From CBDCZY01 sp965224745 (GTDB lineage: Bacteria > Pseudomonadota > Gammaproteobacteria > Methylococcales > Methylomonadaceae), in assembly GCA_965224745.1 (NCBI GenBank), contig CBDCZY010000002.1, positions 372,001 through 436,000 on the forward strand: a stretch of 64,000 nt of DNA, written 5' to 3'. The position numbers and the translations under genes were made by a program. The notes beneath the pieces were generated by a model that searched no databases, was not told the DNA's origin, and saw nothing but the letters and a program-made list of their open reading frames with translations. Below, one piece after another: positions 1-9,262 of the stretch (position 1 is its first letter; each line of letters starts with the position of its first letter).

Positions 1-1
1 T

Positions 2-85
2 GACCAGCAAGCGTTGATTGATGAACTCTACAAGCAGATAGGGCAGCTAAAAGTAGAAAATGAATTTCTAAAAAAAACATTTTGA
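2..85 (+). CDS. IS3-family transposase OrfA, C-terminal end (cut by window edge)
   Basis: An open frame enters from the left edge and ends in LKVENEFLKKTF then TGA. It has the leucine-zipper tail typical of IS3-family OrfA proteins. An A-rich run (about 70-76) just before the stop, with OrfB in the -1 frame, matches the family's programmed -1 frameshift that makes the OrfAB transposase. The N-terminal helix-turn-helix lies outside the window. Only 27 codons are visible, so the call depends on the intact OrfB that follows. Confidence 0.75.
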   Translation, partial: DQQALIDELYKQIGQLKVENEFLKKTF

Positions 86-927
86 ACGTGGCTCTTGACA
101 CTAAAAAAATGTGGCTAGAACCTGAGCTGTCAACCCTTAGCATCAGGCAACAGTGTGGTTTGCTAGGCATCAATCGCTCAAGCCTGTATTACCGTCCGGT
201 GGGTATCGACGCATACACGCTATTATTGATGCATGAACTGGATAAACAATATACCGAAACACCTTTTTACGGTGTGTTGAAAATGACGGAGCATTTGAGA
301 TTACAAGGTCATCAGGTCAATGTGAAACGCGTCAGGCGGCTGCTCAGGCAAATGGGCTTAGAAGCGGTCTATCCCAAGCCGAAGTTGAGCCAGGCGAATC
401 CGGAACACAAAGTGTTTCCTTATCTGTTGAGACATTTGCCCATTGAACGCTGTAATCAGGTCTGGAGTACTGATATTACCTATATACGTCTGAGACATGG
501 CTTTGTTTATTTGATGGCAATCATCGACTGGTACAGCCGCTATGTGCTGAATTGGGCACTGAGTACGACGTTGGAAGCAGACTTCTGTATCATTGCGCTG
601 AATGAAGCCTTGGCAACATCACGGTGCGAAATTTTTAATACCGACCAAGGGAGCCAATTTACCACGCATCGGTTCACGCAACCCCTGCTGGATAAAGGCA
701 TCCAGGTTAGCATGGATGGCAGAGGCCGGGCCTTGGATAATATCTTTGTTGAGCGTTTGTGGCGTTCTGTCAAGTATGAGAAAGTCTACTTGAATGATTT
801 TCAGACCGTGAAACAAGCGCACCAAGGGCTGAAAGACTATTTTGAGTTTTACAACCAGCGACGGATTCATCAATCGCTAGATTATCAAACCCCCGAGGAG
901 GTCTATTTAAACAAGAGCGCAGTATGA
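82..927 (+). CDS. IS3-family transposase OrfB (DDE integrase)
   Basis: 281 residues with an N-terminal HTH_21-type region and an rve integrase core. The DDE residues are visible: Asp in VWSTDITYIR, Asp in FNTDQGSQFTT and Glu in DNIFVERLWRSVKYE. The nominal start is a TTG overlapping the OrfA stop. In the family the protein is normally made as an OrfAB fusion by -1 slippage on the upstream A run, so the TTG may not be a real start. Length and motifs look complete, so this part of the element could be active if the OrfA half outside the window is intact. Confidence 0.93.
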   Translation: MNVALDTKKMWLEPELSTLSIRQQCGLLGINRSSLYYRPVGIDAYTLLLMHELDKQYTETPFYGVLKMTEHLRLQGHQVNVKRVRRLLRQMGLEAVYPKPKLSQANPEHKVFPYLLRHLPIERCNQVWSTDITYIRLRHGFVYLMAIIDWYSRYVLNWALSTTLEADFCIIALNEALATSRCEIFNTDQGSQFTTHRFTQPLLDKGIQVSMDGRGRALDNIFVERLWRSVKYEKVYLNDFQTVKQAHQGLKDYFEFYNQRRIHQSLDYQTPEEVYLNKSAV

Positions 928-942
928 TTTAAAGGTAAGCCA

Positions 943-1065
943 GGCGGACTCCATGTGGACAAAGCGTGGATTTCCTACGGAACGTGTGGATAAGCTGATG
1001 GAAAACAAAAGAGCCGTTTTCCACGAGCTTACCCACACTAATCCACCCTTTGACCACATTCCGCC
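943..1065. repeat. Large imperfect palindrome (nested inverted repeat)
   Basis: Three nested pairs of arms lie on one axis. The outer arms are ggcgga at 943 with its complement near 1060-1065, plus 956-972 against 1040-1056. The middle arms are gtgtggataagct at 984-996 against agcttacccacac at 1026-1038. The inner arms are tggaaaac at 999-1006 against gttttcca at 1016-1023. The single strand could fold into one long hairpin with few bulges. It lies just after the IS3 OrfB stop and codes for nothing visible. It could be an IS end, a MITE-like unit or a fold-back left by recombination. Confidence 0.75.
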
Positions 1066-1188
1066 GCAGTCAACAAATCGTAATATTAAAACGCCTGCGG
1101 CGCAATAATAACAATTTTTTTTAAAATAAAGAGAAAGATTTATATCTTAATTATTAGAGAAATTGGTCTGGACAATGGGGAGTACTAT

Positions 1189-1351
1189 ACATACACAGTT
1201 GAAGGCTACAATAGTATCTTTAGACATTTTCTTGCGCGAATGAGAAGAAAGACAAAATGTTACACAAAAAGTGTTCGAATGCTTGAGCTGTCTATATTAC
1301 TCTTAATGCATAAAAGAAATGGAACGTTAACTATACTAAATTAGCAATGCC
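1189..1351 (+). mobile_element. Solo 3' remnant of the IS1-like element
   Basis: This stretch matches the last about 163 bases of the complete IS1-like copy at 61706-62469, including the C-terminus of its transposase and the right inverted repeat (aactatactaaatt... at 1329-1351). The match stops abruptly at about 1189, where unrelated AT-rich sequence begins, so the left 600 bases are gone. It probably reflects an old insertion removed by deletion or recombination in this IS island. Confidence 0.9.
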
Positions 1352-1467
1352 CAAAATTTAACCTTAATCCGTGATTTAAGGAGTTAATATAATGAGTTAT
1401 CTAGCTGATTAATAAGCAATAAAGTGTTAAAATAGAGGCGTTAAAAACTTCACCCAACAAGTGCAAA

Positions 1468-2799
1468 ATGAAACGTCTTATCATCGAACAATCCACAACA
1501 GAAACTTATACAAGTCATTCTGGTTTGGCCTTAGTTGGCTTATGTTTAAATCGATATAGCACTATTCATAAAGCGCTCAAGGCCGGCATTCCTTTACGCC
1601 ATGGCATTTCGCACAGCGACATCATCAAATCATACATTGGAACGCTATGTTTAGGCAAAAGCGACTTCGAAGCAATCGAGAACTACCGAGATGATGACTA
1701 CTTCAAGAACGCGCTGTCGATTAAGCACGTACCCTCAAGCGCAAGATTAAGACAACGACTGGATGAAGAGGCTGAAGCACTATTGGTCATCATGCAACAA
1801 TGTAATATTGAATTTCTGACTCATGCCGGGGTACCGGTGACGCCATTGGCCACCCATCATGTCGCATTGGATATTGATGTGTATCCGATGAACAATGAGA
1901 AGACCCAGAAGGAAGGTGTTTCCAGAACCTATAAAGGCCATGATGGCTATGCGCCGATTGCGGCTTATCTGGGTAATGAGGGTTGGTGTCTGCTTAATGA
2001 ACTTCGAGAAGGTAAGCAGCATTGTCAAAACGGTTTTCAAAAGACGCTGGACCGCGTCATTGAATATGCTCGGTGCTTGACTGAGGCTCCGCTGCTGGTG
2101 CGTTTGGATAGCGGACATGATGCCTTGGATACCCGTGTCTGGCTGCACCAAAACCAAGTGGACTCTATCCTGAAATGGAACCCCAGAAAACAAGACCTGG
2201 AGGCTTGGTTAGCCTTGGCTGAACAACAAGGCAAATGGACAACGCCGAGGGTCGGCAAACGGGTCGCCTTGTTCAGTGTCCAAGAAACCCAACAACAAGA
2301 CGGGCAAACCTATCGCTTCCGCCGCGTCATGCGGGTTATCGAAAGAACTATGGATGCAGAGGGTCAAATGCTGTTAATCCCTGAGATAGAAATAGAAGGC
2401 TGGTGGACCTCATTAAATTCGCTCGCCTACGCTGATGAACAGATCATTGCTCTTTACCAAGATCATGCCACTTCCGAACAATTCCACAGTGAATTTAAAA
2501 CCGACCTCGATATCGAACGCTTACCTTCGGGCAAATTTGCCACCAACGACTTGATCATGGCATTGAGCGCTTATAGTTACAATATCTTGCGTTGGATCGG
2601 CTTAATCGGGCTCATAGGCAACATCAGTCCTGTCCGTCATCCGGCCAAAAGAAGGCGAATAAAAACGGTTATACAGGAACTAATGTACCTAGCGGCTCGG
2701 GTCATCCATGCTGGGCGACGAATAAAACTTCGTTTCTCCAAACACTGCCCGGGTTTTTTAGCATTTGAGTCAACCTACCATCGCTTAGCGTCAGGATAA
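1468..2799 (+). CDS. IS1380-family transposase
   Basis: 443 residues, the usual size for IS1380 transposases. Visible family features are the N-terminal block with a LxxGKSDFEAIENYR-like segment, a first catalytic region around HVALDIDVYPMNN, a second Asp in LVRLDSGHDALDT, and the C-terminal EQFHSEFKTDLD motif with catalytic Glu followed by LPSGKFATNDLIM. The ATG follows AT-rich sequence without a strong ribosome site. Flanking bases 1352-1467 and 2800-2870 probably belong to the element, but I could not identify convincing terminal repeats. It adjoins the IS1-like remnant, so elements have inserted next to or into each other here. Confidence 0.9.
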   Translation: MKRLIIEQSTTETYTSHSGLALVGLCLNRYSTIHKALKAGIPLRHGISHSDIIKSYIGTLCLGKSDFEAIENYRDDDYFKNALSIKHVPSSARLRQRLDEEAEALLVIMQQCNIEFLTHAGVPVTPLATHHVALDIDVYPMNNEKTQKEGVSRTYKGHDGYAPIAAYLGNEGWCLLNELREGKQHCQNGFQKTLDRVIEYARCLTEAPLLVRLDSGHDALDTRVWLHQNQVDSILKWNPRKQDLEAWLALAEQQGKWTTPRVGKRVALFSVQETQQQDGQTYRFRRVMRVIERTMDAEGQMLLIPEIEIEGWWTSLNSLAYADEQIIALYQDHATSEQFHSEFKTDLDIERLPSGKFATNDLIMALSAYSYNILRWIGLIGLIGNISPVRHPAKRRRIKTVIQELMYLAARVIHAGRRIKLRFSKHCPGFLAFESTYHRLASG

Positions 2800-3004
2800 C
2801 ACCCCACTATTCTTAAGAAAAATGCGAGAACATGTCTCTCAGGGATAGCAGTGCCGGGTGTACAGAATTTGGTGTCAATTGAGAGCTATTGATGCTTAAA
2901 AAGCCTCAGTGTGCTCGTATTATTAGCTATTTCAAATAATAACAAGGTATTAAAACGTTGAAATGTTAATGTGGCTTCCCAAGGATTGGTGGATGCACTT
3001 TAAG

Positions 3005-3412
3005 TCACGGATTCAGGTTTAAATTAATAGTAATAGATCTAGTATCAAATAAATCTACAAATGCGGCAGTATTAAAAGCATTATAGTTAATCAGTGTTTG
3101 GCAATTACTTGTATCAAATGCCAATGCTCCAATTTGCATTACACCTGATGTGTCTGGACAATCTGAAGCAGTTACCACGCCACTCCAATTTCCAACACGA
3201 TCTACTGCATTGGTACTATCCCATTCATCTCGTGCATTTGTAATAGCTACACCTATAGCTGGCTCAGCAATGACTACATCAAAAATGGTTTGACTTAATG
3301 CTATTTCTGTATTCAAGGGTAATTGTGCTACATTAAAATTACAAGCTAAACTAGCAAAACTAGCAAAACTACAAAGAACTAATCCTGCACCTATAAAAAT
3401 TGATTTATTCAT
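3005..3412 (-). CDS. Small secreted protein of unknown function, possibly a truncated matrixin-like protein
   Basis: 135 residues with a clear signal peptide (MNKSIFIGAGLVLCSFASFASLA) and two later cysteines (SDCPD, SNCQT) that could form a disulfide. The end reads DTRSITINLNLNP then stop. That resembles the stretch before the catalytic helix in some bacterial matrixin-type metalloproteases, but no HExxH motif follows, so the protein may be cut short. The IS island begins about 200 bp downstream, which would fit truncation. The metalloprotease link is a weak inference. The ATG directly follows the TAA of the upstream gene, so the two genes are probably co-transcribed. Confidence 0.6.
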   Translation of the reverse strand: MNKSIFIGAGLVLCSFASFASLACNFNVAQLPLNTEIALSQTIFDVVIAEPAIGVAITNARDEWDSTNAVDRVGNWSGVVTASDCPDTSGVMQIGALAFDTSNCQTLINYNAFNTAAFVDLFDTRSITINLNLNP

Positions 3413-3817
3413 TTATCTTTCACCTTTGTCATTTGAATCTAAAATGGAAAAAATTGCAATTGGATAGTATGCATCCCTATCTGTAAATTTTTTTAAATAC
3501 ATTCTCACGAGTTTCTTTTCTTGTAATGGCATTATAATTGTTCTTGACTTGTGAACAATAAGTGTAGGAGTTATATCGCCTTTTTCTATATTTTGTATTT
3601 TGCCAGTGATTTCTTTCTCATACGATTTAATCTTATTTAAATCCATTTTTTTATTAGGCTCAAAAACTACAATTTTATCTGCAATTAATGCAGGATCTGG
3701 TGCATAATCTAGCAATTCTCCAGTACGCAATCTAGAGTTTAATAACTCTTCAGCTTGCAACCCATAACTAATACATATATTCAGGCAGAACATTGTTAAA
3801 AAAAAAATTTTATTCAC
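3413..3817 (-). CDS. Secreted protein of unknown function
   Basis: The likely start is GTG at 3817, preceded by GGAGAG at good spacing. An upstream in-frame ATG at 3856 has no ribosome site. The product is about 134 residues, with a signal peptide (VNKIFFLTMFCLNICISYG) followed by a charged, Lys-rich mature domain. I recognise no family. The stop codon abuts the start of the next gene (TAAATG), indicating translational coupling and a shared role with the other small exported protein. Confidence 0.6.
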   Translation of the reverse strand: MNKIFFLTMFCLNICISYGLQAEELLNSRLRTGELLDYAPDPALIADKIVVFEPNKKMDLNKIKSYEKEITGKIQNIEKGDITPTLIVHKSRTIIMPLQEKKLVRMYLKKFTDRDAYYPIAIFSILDSNDKGER

Positions 3818-4501
3818 TTTTCTCTCCAAAATTAAAATTATTAAAATAGCGTACATAAAGCTATCAAAATAAAGCCACTAGTTTTTTTCATTTCATTTTC
3901 TCCATGCTAATGTCCAATTTATATTCATTTTGGGCTGTACAGTAAATTAACCAGCAAAATAATGCCACCTGATATTTTGTGAAATGTGCCCACAAATTCC
4001 AAAGACTATGGATTGTTCAAAAATTCCGACCTTATCGTGAGTTGAGCCACCAATTCAAAAATACTCTGCGTCGCAGTAAAATAATATTTTTAAAATCTTC
4101 ACTTGGTGAAAGTTATTGGCCAGATTAACTGATTTGTTCTGGTAATACAATTTGAACTTTTAAGTTATTAATGTTGTCATGGGTGGGTAATCTCATAGTT
4201 GGTTTGATGAGATTACACGTTACCTTCTTAGGAATGGAAATAAGAAAAATGTCCGAAACCACCCTGTCTTACTGCTCATTTTCTTCGTTGCCCAAATAGT
4301 TACATAGCGTGTTATGCGCCTTGAATATAGCGCAAAGACAAATGTTCCCGGGGTATTAAATTCCTGTTCATTAGAAGAGGTAATAAGATGACTTTTTTCC
4401 GACGATACCTGTTATATTTTATCCGCAATACTGCGACTTCGTCCAACTTGTTCCTTAGTATAACCGGTGACTGTTTTTCGTTATAACATGAGAATTACGG
4501 A
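3818..4501. other. Non-coding region upstream of the polyketide synthase
   Basis: About 680 bases between divergent genes, AT-rich and with many stops in all frames. It must hold promoters for the leftward small-protein pair and the rightward PKS operon, but I see no convincing -35/-10 pair or operator palindrome. The PKS ATG at 4502 has only a weak purine stretch (gagaattacgga) before it. Confidence 0.6.
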
Positions 4502-7500
4502 ATGACCGCTCTAAATAAAGAACCTCTTGCTGTTATCGGTATCGGTTGTCGTTTTCCAGGAAACAGTCATACGCCTGAAGAGTTTTGGGAAATGTTGTGC
4601 GCTGGCAAGGATGGTATTGTTGAAGTGCCTAAAGACCGTTGGAATATTCGCCGTTTTTATGACCCTAATCCAGAAAAACCCGGGAAAACATCTGTTAAAC
4701 ACGGCGGTTTTTTGCAACAATCTTTAGAGGACATGGATGCGCTATTTTTTGGCATTTCCCCGCGAGAGGCGGAAACCTTAGATCCGCAACAGCGTTTATT
4801 GCTTGAAGTTAGTTGGGAAGCTTTGGAAAATGCTGGAATTGCAGGAAGTAAACTCGCAGGCTCAAATACAGGAGTATTTATTGGCGGTTTTATGATGGAT
4901 CATTTATCATCGCAAACCAGTTCATTAAATCGCCATTTGATTAATACTCATAGCGCGGTTAGTTTCAGTCAAACCCTGTTATCAGCGCGTTTAGCCTATT
5001 ATTTGAATTTATGCGGACCTTGTTTGAGTATGGATACCGCTTGCTCCTCATCTTTGGTGGCAGTTCATCTGGCAAGTCAAGCTTTGTGGAGTGGCGAGTG
5101 TGAGTTGGCTCTGGTTGGCGGCGTTAATGTAATGTATCGCGCTGAAACGCCAATGACGATGGCAAAAGGATATTTTTTAGCCGCTGACGGACGCAGTAAA
5201 AGTTTTGATGCGCGAGGTGATGGTTATGGTCGGGGGGAAGGCGCTGGAATTGTGATATTAAAGCCATTATCACAAGCACAAAAAGATAGTGATTTAATTT
5301 ATGCGGCGATTACGGCGACAGGCATTAATCAGGATGGGCGTACTGACGGTATTACTGTACCTAATCCTGATGCACAATCAACTTTAATGTCATCTGTATT
5401 AAAACAGGCACAGGTTAAGGCGGATAACATTGCTTATGTAGAGGCGCACGGTACCGGTACGGCAATTGGCGATCCATTGGAATGTAAAGCTTTAGGCAAA
5501 GTCTTGGATAGAGACTTGGAGCAAACACCTTGCTGGGTGGGCTCTGTTAAAGCAAATATTGGCCATTTAGAGGCAGCTGCAGGTATTGCAGCTTTTATCA
5601 AAACTAGTTTGTGTTTGGCTCATCAACAAATCCCTCCTGTAGCAAATCTGGAAACGCCTAATCCTGACATTCCCTTTACCAACTTGGGACTGCGTTTGCC
5701 GCGACGAGTTGAAAAACTGCCAAAGTTGGAAAACGGCGTTTATGCAGCAATTAATTCTTTTGGTTATGGCGGCACTAATGCTCATGCGTTATTAAAGCAG
5801 ATTATCCCTCCAAGTCAAGAAAAGCCGAATCTTCAGAATCCAGGTTTATATTTTCTCCCCTTATCTGCCAAAAATGAAACTACGTTACAAGCTTTAGCCA
5901 AACGCTATAGCGACTTTTTGCAAAATACGCCGCATAATTTAAGAGATATCTGTTATTCCGCTGCTACCCGCCGTGAGCATCATCGTTTTCGTTTAGGACT
6001 AGTTGCTGATTCAAGTGAACTGTTACAGCAACAATTAAACGATTTTGCCAATGATCAAGGACAGTATTTATTATCTGCTAAAGCCTCGCCTGTAAATAGA
6101 AAAGCGGTGTTTGTGATGACGGGCATGGGGTCTCAATGGTGGGCAATGGGCCAAGAACTATTAAAAAACGAGCCTGTTTTTAGAGCGACAGCCGAGCGTT
6201 GTGATGTTGTGTTTCAAGCTATTGCAGGCTGGTCAATTCTTGAAGAAATGACTAAGACTGATGTAGAGTCGAAAATTCGCGAAACTCAAATTACTCAACC
6301 TGCCAATTTTGTATTACAAACCGCATTGTTCGATTTATGGCGTTCCAAAGGTGTAGAACCTGTGGCAATTGTTGGACATAGTGTGGGCGAAGTTACCGCC
6401 GCTTATGTATCGGGCGTATTAAGTTTGGAAGATGCGCTTTCTGTGAGCTTTCATCGTAGTCGTTTACAAAAGAAACTAGCAGGACAGGGAAAAATGCTGG
6501 CGGTGGGTTTATCGCCTGAAAAAGCGCAACTTCTTCTGGACGAATACGGCGATGAAAAAATTGCTTTTGCAGCGATTAATAGTTGGTCATCGGTGACTTT
6601 ATCGGGTGATAGCAAATCTTTGGAAAAAGTTGCTGCCAAATTGGAAACAGAAGAAATTTTTAACCGCTTTTTGCAGGTTGAAGTACCGTATCACAGCCCG
6701 ATTATGGCTGAGATCAAGGATGAATTACTCGACTGCTTAGAAGATTTAAAACCGCGGTTGCCAACAATTCCATTGTATTCAACCGTCACCGGGGAAAAAG
6801 TCCAGTCGGTTTTATATGATGCTAATTACTGGTATCAAAACGTGCGCCAGCCTGTGCTGTTTGCCGATTCCATCAAAGCTTTAGTTGAAGACGAACATTC
6901 TTTGTTCTTGGAAGTAGGACCTCACCCTGTATTAGGTGCAGCTATTAAAGAAGTCTTAGCTACGATTAAAAAACGCGGTCAAGTGGTTGCAACGTTAAAA
7001 CGCAAACAGCCTGAGCAGCTCACTTTTCATCAGACATTCGCAGAGCTTTATTGTTTAGGCTGTTTGCCCGATTGGTCAAGTTTTTTTCCACATGGCGGGC
7101 AATTTGTACGTCTGCCTTTATATGTTTGGCAACGTGAACATTATTGGCTGGAGAGTGAGTCATCGCTATTTGACCGTCTTGGCGATGATAATGACCACCC
7201 ATTACTAGGGCATTTACAAGATACGCCACAGCCTACTTGGGAACAGCCGTTAAATGCACAATATTTGCCATGGTTGCCAGAACATCAAGTGCAAGGTCTG
7301 GTGGTCTTACCTGCGGCGGCATATATAGAAACTATGTTGCAATTGCAGAAGATAACTGAGCAAAGCCCTACGGCAGTATTGAATGAGGTTTATTTTCAAC
7401 GTGCCTTATTGATTAATGAATTGGACGAACCGATTCTGCGTAGTGAATATGATAATGAAAAACGCCGTTTTAAGTTGTATAGCCGTAGTCGAGACAACAA

Positions 7501-7597
7501 GCATTGGACATTACATGCGGGTGGTTATTTGCCAAAAAACGAAGCTTCAATACCTGCACCGTTAAATCTGGCACAGCTAAAAAGCCAATGTCAGTAA
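4502..7597 (+). CDS. Type I polyketide synthase, N-terminal part: KS-AT-DH (ends at in-frame stop)
   Basis: 1031 residues. The ketosynthase is about residues 5-430, with active-site Cys181 (DTACSSS), His316 (EAHGTGT) and His355 (NIGHLEAA). The acyltransferase is about 535-830, with Ser627 in GHSVGE and a VPYHSP motif at 728-733 where AT substrate residues lie; I cannot assign malonyl versus another extender. The dehydratase starts near 895, with His928 in an HxxxGxxxxP motif. The frame then meets TAA at 7595-7597 and stays open in the same frame up to 9262, so this looks like a nonsense mutation inside the DH domain, or a base error, not a natural end. As it stands the product would lack the second half of DH, plus KR and ACP, and could not act as a PKS. 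Confidence 0.93.
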   Translation: MTALNKEPLAVIGIGCRFPGNSHTPEEFWEMLCAGKDGIVEVPKDRWNIRRFYDPNPEKPGKTSVKHGGFLQQSLEDMDALFFGISPREAETLDPQQRLLLEVSWEALENAGIAGSKLAGSNTGVFIGGFMMDHLSSQTSSLNRHLINTHSAVSFSQTLLSARLAYYLNLCGPCLSMDTACSSSLVAVHLASQALWSGECELALVGGVNVMYRAETPMTMAKGYFLAADGRSKSFDARGDGYGRGEGAGIVILKPLSQAQKDSDLIYAAITATGINQDGRTDGITVPNPDAQSTLMSSVLKQAQVKADNIAYVEAHGTGTAIGDPLECKALGKVLDRDLEQTPCWVGSVKANIGHLEAAAGIAAFIKTSLCLAHQQIPPVANLETPNPDIPFTNLGLRLPRRVEKLPKLENGVYAAINSFGYGGTNAHALLKQIIPPSQEKPNLQNPGLYFLPLSAKNETTLQALAKRYSDFLQNTPHNLRDICYSAATRREHHRFRLGLVADSSELLQQQLNDFANDQGQYLLSAKASPVNRKAVFVMTGMGSQWWAMGQELLKNEPVFRATAERCDVVFQAIAGWSILEEMTKTDVESKIRETQITQPANFVLQTALFDLWRSKGVEPVAIVGHSVGEVTAAYVSGVLSLEDALSVSFHRSRLQKKLAGQGKMLAVGLSPEKAQLLLDEYGDEKIAFAAINSWSSVTLSGDSKSLEKVAAKLETEEIFNRFLQVEVPYHSPIMAEIKDELLDCLEDLKPRLPTIPLYSTVTGEKVQSVLYDANYWYQNVRQPVLFADSIKALVEDEHSLFLEVGPHPVLGAAIKEVLATIKKRGQVVATLKRKQPEQLTFHQTFAELYCLGCLPDWSSFFPHGGQFVRLPLYVWQREHYWLESESSLFDRLGDDNDHPLLGHLQDTPQPTWEQPLNAQYLPWLPEHQVQGLVVLPAAAYIETMLQLQKITEQSPTAVLNEVYFQRALLINELDEPILRSEYDNEKRRFKLYSRSRDNKHWTLHAGGYLPKNEASIPAPLNLAQLKSQCQ

Positions 7598-7642
7598 ACT
7601 TTAGCGGTTGAAGTATTATATGCGCGTCTAAGCAAACGCAAT

Positions 7643-9262
7643 TTGTATTATGGGGCGGCGTTTCGTGGCATTCAGCAATCTTTTCGGGGTGACAATCAAA
7701 TTTTAATCCGCATTGAAGCGCAAACGGATTTAGCGGGTTATGCCTTGCATCCGACTTTATTAGATGCCGCATTTCAATCTTTAATCGGCATGGTCGATGC
7801 CGATGATAATAATAGTTTTGTGCCTGTGGCGTTAAAACGGCTATGTTTTTATCAATCACCGCCGCAAAGTTTTTGGGCATATAGTCGTTTAACTCAACGT
7901 AGCGCTCAGTCAATTGTCGCCGACGTGTGGTTGTTTGATGATAAAGGGCAGGTCTTGGTGAACATTGAAGAGTTGCGTTGTCAGGCGTTGGCAAATACGG
8001 CACAGCAACGCGATATTAATGACTGGTTTTATCAGGTCGTATGGCAAACGCAAGTGTTAACGCATAAACGTGAGCCATTAAAAGGTGGTTGGTTATTGTT
8101 TATGGATAAACAAGGGGTTGCCGAAGCAATGGCTCAACGCTTACAAAAAGCTGAGGTTGTGAGTGTAACTAAAGTTTATGCAGGTAAGCAGTTTAAACAA
8201 CTTGAGGAAAATAACTTTAGTGTGCGCAGACAAAATCAGGAAGATATGTCGCAAGTCATGCAGGCAATGCCAGATAATCTGCAAGGTATTTTATTTGCGT
8301 GGACGTTAGATTTAGATTCTGAACAAGACGTTGATGGTCGTTTAATGGCAATGGATTTGCTCTATTGTGCTAGAGCCAGTGTTAATAATATTAATTCTGC
8401 ACAACAATATACACAACATTTATATATTTTGACTCAGCAAGCACAAAATGTGGCTGGGGCTGAAATCAATGTGGCACAAGCATCAATTATCGGTTTAGGA
8501 CGGGTAATTACTAATGAATACACTTTGCGCTGTTCTCTGTTGGATATTGAAACAGCTGGCAATCCGCAATTATTAAGTTTGTTAGCAGAAGAATTGCTGG
8601 CTGATGATAACGAAATAGAAGTGGCTTTTTATCAGCAACAACGTTTGGTTTACCGCTTGCAGCATTGGCAAAATAAAACCCAGCAACAAACGCATTCCAT
8701 AACAGGCAAAGATGTTTTTGAATTACAACAACAAAAACAGGTATTTTATTGGCAGCAAATTGCTGAAAAAACAGTGGCGGCAGATGAGATTGAATTACAT
8801 ATTGACTATATCGTATTGCCACAGGGGTTTAATTTAGCACAGGAAAACTTAAGCCCCGTTTATGCCACTATTAGCCGCAGTCAGCATAAACAATATCCGC
8901 AAGGGCAAGCAGTAATTGCGTTGTTATCGTTGGATACATTAAGTAGTTATATCACTGTAACTCCTGATAACAGCTTTATTTTGTCCGCACCTAAAACATC
9001 ATTATTCAAACGCTTAGGTAAACAAACTGCACAACTTCCAGAAGCGGTCAGTTATGCAGGTTCATTGCAGGCATTGACGAACGAAAGTTATACGCTGGAA
9101 ACATTGCTTTCGTTAAACCAACAAAGCCGTGTATTAATCTGTGATAGTGACGATAATCGTGACATGGCGGCGGTACAGATTGCCTTAAAATACACCTCTA
9201 ATGTAATTGTCAGTTATCGTTTGCCACAAAAAAAAGCAAGCATTGAAACAAATGGGTATTAA
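7643..9262 (+). CDS. Type I polyketide synthase, middle part: DH C-terminal half and ER-like region
   Basis: This is in the same frame as the preceding KS-AT-DH fragment. The sequence between the TAA and the nominal TTG start also reads as PKS (AVEVLYARLSKRNLYYG). The DH catalytic Asp is Asp41 here, in HPTLLDAAFQ. The rest (about 130-539) sits where a structural KR and an enoylreductase normally lie. The ER nucleotide-binding glycine motif is not recognisable: that position reads VLICDSDDNRDMAA. I therefore call a degenerate ER that is probably non-reducing. The frame ends after an A8 run at 9228-9235, where the PKS continues in another frame. Confidence 0.85.
   Translation: MYYGAAFRGIQQSFRGDNQILIRIEAQTDLAGYALHPTLLDAAFQSLIGMVDADDNNSFVPVALKRLCFYQSPPQSFWAYSRLTQRSAQSIVADVWLFDDKGQVLVNIEELRCQALANTAQQRDINDWFYQVVWQTQVLTHKREPLKGGWLLFMDKQGVAEAMAQRLQKAEVVSVTKVYAGKQFKQLEENNFSVRRQNQEDMSQVMQAMPDNLQGILFAWTLDLDSEQDVDGRLMAMDLLYCARASVNNINSAQQYTQHLYILTQQAQNVAGAEINVAQASIIGLGRVITNEYTLRCSLLDIETAGNPQLLSLLAEELLADDNEIEVAFYQQQRLVYRLQHWQNKTQQQTHSITGKDVFELQQQKQVFYWQQIAEKTVAADEIELHIDYIVLPQGFNLAQENLSPVYATISRSQHKQYPQGQAVIALLSLDTLSSYITVTPDNSFILSAPKTSLFKRLGKQTAQLPEAVSYAGSLQALTNESYTLETLLSLNQQSRVLICDSDDNRDMAAVQIALKYTSNVIVSYRLPQKKASIETNGY

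Larger units (their letters stand above)
1..927 (+). mobile_element. IS3-family insertion sequence, right-hand part
   Basis: The element contains the end of orfA and all of orfB. Its left inverted repeat is outside the window. I could not fix its right end: the sequence after the OrfB stop runs into the large palindrome at 943-1065, which may be the terminal region or a separate structure. The true element therefore probably extends some tens of bases past 927. Confidence 0.75.

Noticed and set aside
7470..8003. 177-codon open frame on the minus strand inside the PKS gene
   Set aside because: Antisense shadow of the DH region; no ribosome site and a low-complexity His/Asn-rich translation.
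9228..9235. A8 run considered as a programmed frameshift site
   Set aside because: Type I PKS genes are not known to use programmed frameshifts, and the TAA upstream would still truncate the product; an indel or base error is simpler.
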